The notes below the pieces were generated by a model, which saw only the letters and a program-made list of their open reading frames with translations, did not search any database and was not told where the DNA came from. A stretch of DNA of 38,123 bases from Clostridia bacterium. Lineage in GTDB: Bacteria; Bacillota; Clostridia; Oscillospirales; Acutalibacteraceae. The DNA lies in assembly GCA_017396515.1 (NCBI GenBank), contig JAFQLV010000025.1:1-38123 (forward strand), in the 5' to 3' direction. Each line of letters opens with the position of its first letter. The first letter of the stretch is position 1. Positions 23,513 to 29,601 of this stretch are shown in pieces. The position numbers were made by a program, and so were the translations under genes.

Positions 23513-23576
23513 CTGAAAGAATTCTTTCAGTTATATGCACTGAGCCTATTTTATCATAACAGATAGGGAAATTCAA
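23513..23576 (-). promoter_or_regulatory. Rhamnosidase promoter with 18-bp palindromic operator
   Basis: TTGAAT (23576-23571), 17 bp, TAAAAT (23553-23548) with an upstream TATG. Just downstream of the expected start lies the perfect palindrome CTGAAAGAATTCTTTCAG (23513-23530), a likely repressor site. It differs from the operator of the GH43-GH28 operon. Confidence 0.65.
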
Positions 23577-23606
23577 CTCGTCTGCATATATTAGTTTTTT
23601 GCGTGC

Positions 23607-23655
23607 TTCTCAGAAAGTGAAAACCGACGAACTTCCTGAGAAAATTCGTCGGTTT
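23607..23655 (-). terminator. Interlocked inverted repeats after the lipoprotein gene
   Basis: TTCTCAG/CTGAGAA (23607-23613, 23636-23642) interleaves with AAACCGACGAA/TTCGTCGGTTT (23621-23631, 23645-23655). Only one hairpin can form at a time unless they build a pseudoknot. The longer stem is followed on the minus strand by a weak GGTTTTC tract and may end the lipoprotein transcript. Confidence 0.45.
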
Positions 23656-23693
23656 GGTGCGGGTGTTCATAAGGGGTTGTTACAATTATGGAA

Positions 23694-24329
23694 CTATTCA
23701 ACAATTGTATAATTGTAGTTTTGATCACCAATTTTAAATTTAATTATGACTTTTTCTGTGTTTGTTTCTAATTGATTTGGAACCTCTATGCAAAATCTAA
23801 TGTAACGAGTTTTATTTGAGTTCAAAGGCTCAAATGTTGTGTGTGTTTGATAATCCCATTCGCAGGTTTGAATATCACTTGTAACACCACATCCCGATGC
23901 ATAACCTTTTCCTCTGTTAAATGCTTCACCTTGTACAAATTCAAACAGATAACCGTTATCATAATCGACAGTAAAATCATAGTCAAATGTTTCGTTAGAT
24001 TTAGAAGTTCCTACATAGTTTATGGTTCCCGAAAAATACATCATAATTTTATCTTCGGATGCTTCATAGGGCGTTTTTCCCGAAATTTTTCCTTCAGGAG
24101 TCATAAAATCTTTATCAGGCCAATTTGCTAATTTTTTTGCAAAGCCTTCAAAAACAGGAGTGAACTCAAACATTCCATCATTGGTTATAATCGTATCGCC
24201 AAAATGATATATTGTAACATCTGACTCTGAAGAATGATTGTTTTCGGAAGATTTGTCTCCGCAAGCTGAAAAAGAAAAGCAGAAAACAGTAATCAACACC
24301 AAAGCAATTATTATTTTTATATTTTTCAT
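23694..24329 (-). CDS. Putative lipoprotein, unknown function
   Basis: This 211-residue protein (start 24329: AAAGG is 9 bases away, but abuts the ATG at 24338) has a lipoprotein signal peptide with lipobox FSAC and a Ser/Asn/Glu linker. A beta-rich domain follows with KISGKTPYEASEDKIMMYFSG and FEVPNQ-like strands. I recognise no family; the fold pattern is similar to DUF4352/DUF5067-type extracellular immunoglobulin-like domains. The gene is clearly AT-richer than its neighbours and sits in a segment with a palindromic element and tRNA fragments, which suggests acquisition. Confidence 0.7.
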   Translation of the reverse strand: MKNIKIIIALVLITVFCFSFSACGDKSSENNHSSESDVTIYHFGDTIITNDGMFEFTPVFEGFAKKLANWPDKDFMTPEGKISGKTPYEASEDKIMMYFSGTINYVGTSKSNETFDYDFTVDYDNGYLFEFVQGEAFNRGKGYASGCGVTSDIQTCEWDYQTHTTFEPLNSNKTRYIRFCIEVPNQLETNTEKVIIKFKIGDQNYNYTIVE

Positions 24330-24465
24330 CAAATTCATCCTTTCGTTTTAATTTTGCGGATGGTTTATGAACACCGCACCGGTAAAATTCCATGCACACT
24401 TAATTTATCTCCGCAAAATAAAAAAGTGCGCCAACCGAAGCCGACGCACATAAAACGCAAACTCC

Positions 24466-24642
24466 GATTGTCGCCAAACAAACTTAAACAGAATGGGGAT
24501 AATAATCCAAGCCATAACATTTAATGGAATCTGCGTTTTTAACAAATTCAATATGTTATGACTAAGTAAAGGTATAATTATCCCCGTAAAAAAGATAAAA
24601 TATCCCCGTGAATTCTGTTATTCAGTTCGTTTGGCACAATTA
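24466..24642. repeat. Imperfect palindromic, MITE-like element
   Basis: The ends GATTGTCGCCAAACAAACT and (reverse complement of the right end) AATTGTGCCAAACGAACT match with few changes. Further nested arms follow in order: ACAGAAT...GGGGATA with TATCCCC...ATTCTGT, and CATAACAT with ATGTTATG. The whole 177 bp can fold into one long hairpin. No ORF inside. It could be a non-autonomous mobile element or a structured RNA. The rest of 24330-24465 is AT-rich with nothing I recognise. Confidence 0.55.
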
Positions 24643-24680
24643 GTATATCACAATAGCTCGATAGATTTCAATACTTAAAT

Positions 24681-24734
24681 AAAAAAATCCCACCTGACAT
24701 CTTTATAGTTTAAAACCTAAAGTGTCATAGTGGG
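24681..24734 (-). terminator. Terminator-like hairpin
   Basis: CCCACTATGACACTTT can pair imperfectly with AAAGATGTCAGGTGGG on the minus strand, followed by ATTTTTTT. No gene directly upstream other than the tRNA remnant region. Confidence 0.45.
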
Positions 24735-24763
24735 TTATATGATTTAATCCAAAAATATAAAAA

Positions 24764-24805
24764 ATTGAGTATTCACAAGCCTCAATTGCCTTATGAATAC
24801 TCAAT
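24764..24805 (-). terminator. Terminator after a degenerate tRNA-Pro 3' end
   Basis: A perfect 12-bp stem ATTGAGTATTCA/TGAATACTCAAT with a U-rich tract on its left on the minus strand. It follows the tRNA-like fragment at 24806-24834, as expected for a former tRNA gene end. Confidence 0.75.
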
Positions 24806-24980
24806 ACGGTCGAGCGAGACCTTGAACCCATGGCTACCAAGAAAAATATAGTCGTCTCACTCGCTTGGGGCGCTTCGTGATACTCCTTATTTTTCTTTTT
24901 CTCCGCCTTCCTTCATCCGCCACCGGCGGCGGTCGGCTCCAAAACCTGGTCCCTCACATTGGTTCGGAACCAATTCGGCC
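24806..24980 (-). repeat. tRNA-Pro-associated structured repeat cassette with duplicated tRNA 3' end
   Basis: Positions 24806-24834 resemble the T-arm and acceptor end of tRNA-Pro, sharing 14 identical bases (CTTGAACCCATGGC) with 25041-25054 in the same orientation. Beside it lies a cassette with a 10-bp inverted repeat (24839-24848 with 24888-24897). Its loop carries CGAAGCG...AGCGAG (minus strand), followed by GATGAAGGAA, a GCCGCCGGTGGCGG mini-hairpin and GAGCCGACCG. This block order matches the tRNA-Leu cassette at 629-775, although the stems have different sequences. A 17-bp palindrome centred on ATTGGTTCGGAACCAAT lies at its right edge. Confidence 0.55.
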
Positions 24981-24983
24981 AAA

Positions 24984-25013
24984 TAAAAAAGCACTCACTT
25001 TGCGGTGAATGCT
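24984..25013 (-). terminator. Terminator of tRNA-Pro
   Basis: AGCATTCAC/GTGAGTGCT stem on the minus strand followed by TTTTTTATTT, 10 bp after the tRNA 3' end. Confidence 0.85.
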
Positions 25014-25023
25014 TTTCGGAAAA

Positions 25024-25100
25024 TGGTCGGAGTGACGGGACTTGAACCCATGGCCTCTTGGTCCCGAACCAAGCGCGATACCAAACTTCGCCACACCCCG
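25024..25100 (-). tRNA. tRNA-Pro (anticodon CGG)
   Basis: Acceptor stem CGGGGTG/CACTCCG (one G-U), discriminator A and encoded CCA (25024-25026). The anticodon stem CTTGG/CCAAG has loop TTCGGGA, and the T-arm GGGTTCAAGTCCC is standard. The promoter is immediately upstream and the terminator immediately downstream. A degenerate copy of its 3' part lies 220 bp further on. Confidence 0.96.
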
Positions 25101-25114
25101 AAGTGACTTTTAGT

Positions 25115-25143
25115 ATTATACACGAAGCAAATATAAAAATCAA
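25115..25143 (-). promoter_or_regulatory. Promoter of tRNA-Pro
   Basis: TTGATT (25143-25138), 17 bp, TATAAT (25120-25115) on the minus strand. Confidence 0.8.
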
Positions 25144-25165
25144 CTGTTTTTGAAAAATAATTCCA

Positions 25166-25726
25166 TTATTCTTCGGTCATGGCAGGGTAGAGATAATATC
25201 TCAGTGCATAGGCGCTCATCTGAATTGCAAGAGTTATCACCACTGCAATGTTATAGCCTATAAGGCTGTCAACGGGTCTTAGCAAAAGGGCGGTGCTGGA
25301 GATTATTTCGGCTATGCCGATATATAAAAAGCCTTCGCTGCTGACTTTTTCTCGCTTTAATCGGCGTGACTCTGCAAGCTTAAAAATGCCTATGGCAATT
25401 TCCCACACACCAAAATAAAAGGGGAGGGCGTCTACCTGCTTAAAGCCGCTTAATATGAGCACCACAGACAGCACTGCTGTTGCCGCACCGTCTGCTGAAA
25501 GCCACATTCTTCCTTTAAGGGTACTTTTTTTAACTGCGGCGATTATCATAGTCACTGCGCCTACGGCGAGCAAGGGTATACCGATAGTGTGTGCAGAGGT
25601 GCTTAACAGCTTGCCGGCATCTGACAGCGTAATAAAAATGCAGACGGTCAGTACGATTATGCACAGCAGAAAGCTGAGCTGTACCCACGATATTTTTTTG
25701 CCGCCGTTGCTGAAATGATTGTCCAT
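25166..25726 (-). CDS. HdeD/DUF308-like membrane protein
   Basis: This 186-residue protein has six hydrophobic segments arranged as pairs (start 25726, with AAGGAG 8 bases upstream; a further in-frame extension to 25756 has no ribosome site). Short polar turns, G-x-W-E-I-A-I-GIFKL in segment four, and repeated small-residue helices resemble the HdeD/DUF308 family. That family is linked to acid stress in enterobacteria but is of unknown role in Firmicutes. It stands alone, facing away from the phospholipase gene. Family call tentative. Confidence 0.6.
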   Translation of the reverse strand: MDNHFSNGGKKISWVQLSFLLCIIVLTVCIFITLSDAGKLLSTSAHTIGIPLLAVGAVTMIIAAVKKSTLKGRMWLSADGAATAVLSVVLILSGFKQVDALPFYFGVWEIAIGIFKLAESRRLKREKVSSEGFLYIGIAEIISSTALLLRPVDSLIGYNIAVVITLAIQMSAYALRYYLYPAMTEE

Positions 25727-25791
25727 ATCTGCACTCCTTGTCTTTTTCAGTTGCAATTATTATACCCTGTAATAATATTTTTATATTATGT

Positions 25792-25820
25792 TTGACAGTG
25801 CTATTTAAAAGTGGTAAAAT
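25792..25820 (+). promoter_or_regulatory. Promoter of the PLC-NifX operon with extended -10
   Basis: TTGACA, 17 bp, TAAAAT preceded by AAGTGG, the same extended -10 string as at 11561 and 11941. Confidence 0.75.
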
Positions 25821-25847
25821 ATATAAAAAACAAAGGAATGAAATATT

Positions 25848-26993
25848 ATGCAGTGGTTTTTAAAATACGGACCCGTGAAAGCAGTGCTTTCTCTTGTGGC
25901 AATACTTCTTGTTCTGTTGCCTTCAGCCGCATCGGCAGGGTTCGGTACAATAGATGCCAATAAGGCATATCAGGCTGAGCATATGCGTTATCTCAGGGAG
26001 GAATATTATAGCGAAAGCTATGTGCCCTGCGATGAAAGCAAAATAGCCGCCTTCAATATTCCCGATGCAATTGCTCGTGGGGTGAAGTATAATGAGGTTG
26101 CTTTTCTCGGTACCCATAACAGCTATAAGATAGGGTCTACCGATGAATATAAAAAGCTTTATGAAGCCTTTGATGTGCTTACCTTCGGCTTTATCAGCAG
26201 CGAAACCGCACTCTTTGCGGCAGATACGCTCACACAGCAGCTTCAGCTCGGCATAAGAAATCTTGAAATTGATATTGAAACCGTTGTGGGGGACGGCAGT
26301 ATAGACTTTGCCGTTTCGCATATCCCTTATCTTGATAATGTTTCAAGCTGCTATGACCTTGAGCTTGCACTTGAGGAGGTTAAGCTCTGGTCAGACAATA
26401 ACCCGGGCCACCTGCCTGTTTCTGTTATCATTGAGCCTAAAAGGGCAGTGGTACCCATAGACGGTATGAGAGGCTTTAATGTTGATTATGCCAATGAGCT
26501 TGATAAGCTTGTCAGCTCTGTTTTCGGTGAAACATTGCTTACACCTGCTGATATGATGGGGGAATACAGCTCCTTTAAAGAAATGCGTGAAGCAGACGGC
26601 TGGCTTCCTCTCGGTGACACAATGGGCAAGGTCCTTGTGCTTTTGCATGATTGCAGTGCAACAACTAAATTCATAAAGCAGGATGAAACAATAAAATCAA
26701 GAGCCATGTTCCCTGTGCTGCGCTATAACGACAGAAATGAGAGCTACACCTCGTTTATTCTTGATAACGAACCCGATGCAGCTCTTAAGCACCAGGAGGA
26801 AAACATCGATAAGTGTAACCTTATTGTCAGAACCCGTGCCGACAGCTTCCCCGATTTCAGTGAGGAAAGATATGCAATGATAAATCAGTGCTCCTCTCAG
26901 ATCATATCGTCAGATTATGTTGTAAAAGCCGGGGAGACACCGTATCACACCTTTTCCTTCGACGGGTACACGGTAAAATTGATAAATAAATAA
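25848..26993 (+). CDS. Secreted PI-PLC-like phosphodiesterase (calcium-dependent type)
   Basis: This 381-residue protein has a signal peptide ending near SAASA (30). The barrel carries the X-domain motif FLGTHNSYK with His90 and Asn91, GIRNLEIDIE with Glu140 and Asp142 (metal ligands), a second His158 in SHIPYLD, and VSVIIEPK. This pattern fits the Ca2+-dependent bacterial phospholipase C group typified by Streptomyces PLC1, which cleaves phosphatidylinositol or related phosphodiesters without a lasting cyclic product. Likely acts outside the cell on host or dietary phospholipids, or on envelope polymers. The next gene follows after 15 bp. Confidence 0.85.
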   Translation: MQWFLKYGPVKAVLSLVAILLVLLPSAASAGFGTIDANKAYQAEHMRYLREEYYSESYVPCDESKIAAFNIPDAIARGVKYNEVAFLGTHNSYKIGSTDEYKKLYEAFDVLTFGFISSETALFAADTLTQQLQLGIRNLEIDIETVVGDGSIDFAVSHIPYLDNVSSCYDLELALEEVKLWSDNNPGHLPVSVIIEPKRAVVPIDGMRGFNVDYANELDKLVSSVFGETLLTPADMMGEYSSFKEMREADGWLPLGDTMGKVLVLLHDCSATTKFIKQDETIKSRAMFPVLRYNDRNESYTSFILDNEPDAALKHQEENIDKCNLIVRTRADSFPDFSEERYAMINQCSSQIISSDYVVKAGETPYHTFSFDGYTVKLINK

Positions 26994-27008
26994 AAAGGAG
27001 TAATATAT

Positions 27009-27344
27009 ATGAGAATTGCAGTAACTTATGAAAACGAAAATGTTTTTGAGCACTTCGGCCATGCAAAGCAGATAAAAATTTATGACTGCGACAAGGCTTG
27101 TGTAACAGGCAGCAAGGTTATGGCTACAATGTGCAGCGGTCATGCCTCAATGGCCGGCCTTTTAAAGGTGATAGGCACTGATGTGCTTATATGCGGCTGC
27201 ATCGGTGACGGTGCAAAAGCAGCTCTTGCCGAAAAGGGTATTGAAATTTATGCAGGTGTTACGGGCAGTGCAGACAAAGCTGTTGAAGCCTTCCTTAAGG
27301 GTGAACTCAAATTCAACCCCGACACAAAATGCGAACACCATTGA
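27009..27344 (+). CDS. NifX/NifB-type dinitrogenase iron-molybdenum cofactor-like protein
   Basis: This 111-residue protein of the NifX/IssA-like fold begins with MRIAVTYENENVFEHFGHA (the FGHA motif is family-typical). It contains GTDVLICGCIGDGAKAALAEKGIEIY, and ends with Cys-Glu-His-His. It has no nitrogenase context here. Such stand-alone members in anaerobes bind Fe-S or molybdenum-type clusters, or serve in their storage. It shares the transcript of the secreted phospholipase, with AAAAGGAG 9 bases before its ATG; the link between the two is unexplained. Confidence 0.87.
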   Translation: MRIAVTYENENVFEHFGHAKQIKIYDCDKACVTGSKVMATMCSGHASMAGLLKVIGTDVLICGCIGDGAKAALAEKGIEIYAGVTGSADKAVEAFLKGELKFNPDTKCEHH

Positions 27345-27357
27345 GAAAATTCCGAAT

Positions 27358-27951
27358 TCACACAAGGTTTGTTACAAAAATTTCAATGCCGATAAATAAT
27401 AAGATTGCACCGCCTAAAATGCCTGCCTTGCCTGAAAGCTTTGTGCCGAATTTTTTGCCAACGGCAAGGCCTGCAGTGCATATGGCAAAGGTTACAACAG
27501 CTATTACAAGACAGCTTATAAAGGCGTGAATTGCGTTATATTCCGCAATGGTGAAGCCGACGGAAAGAGCATCTATTGATGTGGCAACACCCTGAAGCAT
27601 AAGTGCACCGAAGGCCACACGGCTGTGAGAGCAATCTTCACTTTGACAGTCCTTGCTTCTTATGCCCTCAATAAGCATTTTGCCGCCGATGAAGCAAAGC
27701 AGTATAAGAGCAATCCAAGGGATGAACTTCTCAAAAGCAGAGAAGAATTTCGCAAGATTATGTACACAGAACCAGCCTGCCATAGGCATCATAAACTGAA
27801 AGAAGGCAAAAACACCTGCCATTGAAAGCAGTCTGCCTTTTTTCATTTTCGGTTCGTTAAGGCCGTTGGCAAGAGACACCGAAAAAGCATCCATTGCAAG
27901 ACCTGCACCAAGCAGTGCACTGTTAAAAAAGAACATAAAATCCCAAGTCAT
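27358..27951 (-). CDS. mntP: Manganese efflux pump MntP
   Basis: This 197-residue six-TM exporter is made of two repeats, each with a conserved membrane Asp: Asp21 in GLAMDAFSVSLANGL and the later SIDALSVGFT. The Gly-Gly-Lys loop (CFIGGKMLIEGI) and a Cys/Ser-rich cytosolic loop (KDCQSEDCSH) are visible. MntP expels excess Mn2+. The gene converges on the NifX-like gene with 13 bp between stops. I saw no yybP-ykoY manganese riboswitch upstream. Confidence 0.92.
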   Translation of the reverse strand: MTWDFMFFFNSALLGAGLAMDAFSVSLANGLNEPKMKKGRLLSMAGVFAFFQFMMPMAGWFCVHNLAKFFSAFEKFIPWIALILLCFIGGKMLIEGIRSKDCQSEDCSHSRVAFGALMLQGVATSIDALSVGFTIAEYNAIHAFISCLVIAVVTFAICTAGLAVGKKFGTKLSGKAGILGGAILLFIGIEIFVTNLV

Positions 27952-28011
27952 TTCGGTTCCTCACTTTGTATATTTTATGATACATAGTTTTAAATGATGT
28001 ATCTCGTTGAC

Positions 28012-28108
28012 GGTGTGATGTTTGCCACTGCGCCGTCAGGCGTAACATCACTAACGCAGTGCGCATCACGCTGAAAGCACATCACTTGCCCGCAAGGGCA
28101 AACATCGT
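28012..28108. repeat. Modular hairpin repeat (GTGATGT units)
   Basis: About 95 bp made of short hairpins separated by GTGATGT-like heptamers on the minus strand. The ends GATGTTTGCC (28017-28026) and GGCAAACATC (28097-28106) are inverted; CACTGCG/CGCAGTG and TTGCCCGCAAGGGCAA are nested inside. Intergenic, between mntP and tRNA-Leu. Looks like a genome-dispersed palindromic repeat. Confidence 0.6.
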
Positions 28109-28109
28109 T

Positions 28110-28151
28110 CCAAAAACAAAAGCACTTCCCAAGAAGTGCTTTTGTTTTTGG
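28110..28151. terminator. Perfect 18-bp hairpin terminator after tRNA-Leu(CAA)
   Basis: CCAAAAACAAAAGCACTT (28110-28127) pairs fully with 28134-28151. Its right arm includes the encoded CCA end of the tRNA, so on the minus strand tRNA maturation and termination compete for the same bases. Confidence 0.85.
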
Positions 28152-28235
28152 TGCCGGTGGCGGGGGTCGAACCCGCACGGTATCGCTACCAACGGATTTT
28201 GAGTCCGCCTCGTCTGCCAATTCCAACACACCGGC
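28149..28235 (-). tRNA. tRNA-Leu (anticodon CAA)
   Basis: Class II tRNA: acceptor GCCGGTG/CACCGGC, encoded CCA at 28149-28151, anticodon stem GCGGA/TCCGT with loop CTCAAAA (anticodon CAA), long variable arm, T-arm GCGGGTTCGACCCCCGC. Own promoter and terminator. Confidence 0.95.
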
Positions 28236-28250
28236 GTTTCGTTGCGATTA

Positions 28251-28279
28251 ATTATATAACAAGGAGCTTTCATTGTCAA
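28251..28279 (-). promoter_or_regulatory. Promoter of tRNA-Leu(CAA)
   Basis: TTGACA (28279-28274), 17 bp, TATAAT (28256-28251) on the minus strand. Confidence 0.85.
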
Positions 28280-28337
28280 GCATTAAGAGGAATTTTTATC
28301 GTCACCCTGAACGGATAAAATTTTTCTGCTTTACCTC

Positions 28338-28366
28338 TTGATTTTTCATTTTCCTTGTGCTATACT
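28338..28366 (+). promoter_or_regulatory. Promoter of a short leader-like transcript
   Basis: TTGATT, 17 bp, TATACT. The predicted transcript (start about 28373) would run only to the terminator at 28483-28520. Confidence 0.65.
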
Positions 28367-28400
28367 ACCACCGATAAAAACGAGATTGGTGGTGAAGAAT

Positions 28401-28499
28401 ATGTGTATGACTGTCCTTACAGCAATGCAGTGTTCTTTTGTTTCACCTTTTCAGATTTGTTTTTGTGATATTGGCTTTGCTTGTGAGCAACTTTTTTGA
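28401..28499 (+). CDS. 32-residue Cys-rich small ORF upstream of argF
   Basis: GGTGGTGAAG lies 8 bases before an ATG that opens 32 codons. The product (MCMTVLTAMQCSFVSP, then FQICFCDIGFACEQLF) has five Cys and six Phe and no Arg. The stop codon lies in the loop of a perfect terminator hairpin, an arrangement typical of leader peptides in attenuators. ACCACC/GGTGGT (28367-28372, 28388-28393) can also cover the ribosome site. Whether it is translated, and whether it acts on argF, is unknown. Confidence 0.5.
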   Translation: MCMTVLTAMQCSFVSPFQICFCDIGFACEQLF

Positions 28500-28520
28500 G
28501 TTGCTCACTATTTTTTTGCT
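28483..28520 (+). terminator. Strong terminator closing the small transcript
   Basis: A perfect 10-bp stem GTGAGCAACT/AGTTGCTCAC, 6-base loop, then TATTTTTTTGC. Confidence 0.9.
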
Positions 28521-28529
28521 TAAAGTTTA

Positions 28530-28558
28530 TTGATTTATATTCACTTATATTGTATAAT
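28530..28558 (+). promoter_or_regulatory. Promoter of argF-carA-carB
   Basis: TTGATT, 17 bp, TATAAT; the sequence TGTATAATTATTTAAATA around the -10 vaguely resembles an ArgR/AhrC box, but I would not assert it. The leader of about 70 nt shows no obvious riboswitch. Confidence 0.65.
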
Positions 28559-28634
28559 TATTTAAATAAGCTGGAAGATTATGCTTAAGTAAATTTAGTT
28601 GCGGAGTTTCATCCGTAAAAGGAGATAGATAACA

Positions 28635-29540
28635 ATGAAACACTTACTCAAATTACTGGACTGGTCAAAGGAAGAAATTCTGGAGACACTGGACCTTGCC
28701 GATGAGCTTAAGGCTCAGAAAAAAGCAGGAATTGAGCATCACATCTTAAAGGGCAAGACTCTCGGTATGATTTTTGAAAAAAGCTCAACAAGAACAAGAG
28801 TTTCCTTTGAGGTTGGTATGTATGACCTTGGCGGTCAGGCAATGTTCCTTTCATCAAGAGATTTACAGATAGGCAGAGGTGAGCCTGTACAGGACACAGC
28901 AAGAGTTCTTTCACGCTTCCTTGACGGCATTATGATAAGAACCTTTGAACAGGAAGAGGTTGAAGCACTTGCAAAGCACGGCTCAATTCCCATAATCAAC
29001 GGTCTTACAGACTATTGCCACCCCTGTCAGGTGCTCGCTGACCTTCAGACAATTCGTGAATATATAGGCTCACTTGAGGGCAAGAAGCTCTGCTACATAG
29101 GCGACGGCAACAATATGGCAAACAGCCTTATCGTGGGCGGCATCAAAACAGGCATGAGCGTTGCAATTGCCTGCCCGAAGGAGTATCAGCCCGATGCTGA
29201 AATTATGGCATGGGCAAAGGAAAACGGTGACTTTATCTGCACTGATAATATCCTTGAGGCTGCTGCTGGCTCTGATGTGCTTTACACTGATGTATGGGCA
29301 TCAATGGGTCAGGAAGGCGAAGCTGAGGAAAGAAAGAAGATTTTCAAGGACTATCAGATTAATGACAGTGTAGTTGCAGTGTCGAATGAAGATGTTATGG
29401 TGCTTCACTGCCTTCCCGCTCACAGAGGTGAGGAAATCACGGATAAGGTGCTTGAGGAGCATGCAAACCAGATTTTTGATGAGGCTGAAAACAGACTCCA
29501 CGCTCAGAAGGCAGTGCTTGTCAAGTGTATGAAAGACTGA
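28635..29540 (+). CDS. argF: Ornithine carbamoyltransferase
   Basis: This 301-residue cytosolic enzyme joins carbamoyl phosphate and ornithine to citrulline in arginine synthesis. The carbamoyl-phosphate loop SSTRTR (50-55), HPCQVLADLQT, the GDGNNMANS ornithine-side segment, DVWASMGQE and the HCLPAHRG loop with the ornithine-binding Cys are all present and normal. AAGGAG stands 9 bases before the ATG. It leads the operon whose next two genes encode carbamoyl-phosphate synthase, so substrate supply and use are linked, which suggests the arginine branch rather than pyrimidines. Confidence 0.96.
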   Translation: MKHLLKLLDWSKEEILETLDLADELKAQKKAGIEHHILKGKTLGMIFEKSSTRTRVSFEVGMYDLGGQAMFLSSRDLQIGRGEPVQDTARVLSRFLDGIMIRTFEQEEVEALAKHGSIPIINGLTDYCHPCQVLADLQTIREYIGSLEGKKLCYIGDGNNMANSLIVGGIKTGMSVAIACPKEYQPDAEIMAWAKENGDFICTDNILEAAAGSDVLYTDVWASMGQEGEAEERKKIFKDYQINDSVVAVSNEDVMVLHCLPAHRGEEITDKVLEEHANQIFDEAENRLHAQKAVLVKCMKD

Positions 29541-29568
29541 TTACAGATTAAAATATAACGGAAAGGAT

Positions 29569-29585
29569 TTCACACCCTGTGTGAA
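29569..29585 (+). repeat. 17-bp palindrome in the argF-carA gap
   Basis: TTCACAC-CCT-GTGTGAA is a perfect hairpin just before the carA ribosome site. No T-run follows; possibly an mRNA processing or stability element. Confidence 0.6.
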
Positions 29586-29601
29586 AAAAGAGGTGTTACG
29601 A

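Noticed and set aside
24913-25143. 76-codon minus-strand ORF across tRNA-Pro
   Set aside because: It is the translation of the tRNA gene and its repeat; such ORFs arise wherever a tRNA is read as protein.
27952-28110. yybP-ykoY manganese riboswitch before mntP
   Set aside because: The conserved aptamer loops are not present; the region is explained by a hairpin repeat.
28401-28499. Arginine attenuation peptide for argF
   Set aside because: The peptide has no Arg codons, and the operon has its own promoter downstream, so a classical Arg attenuator is not supported.
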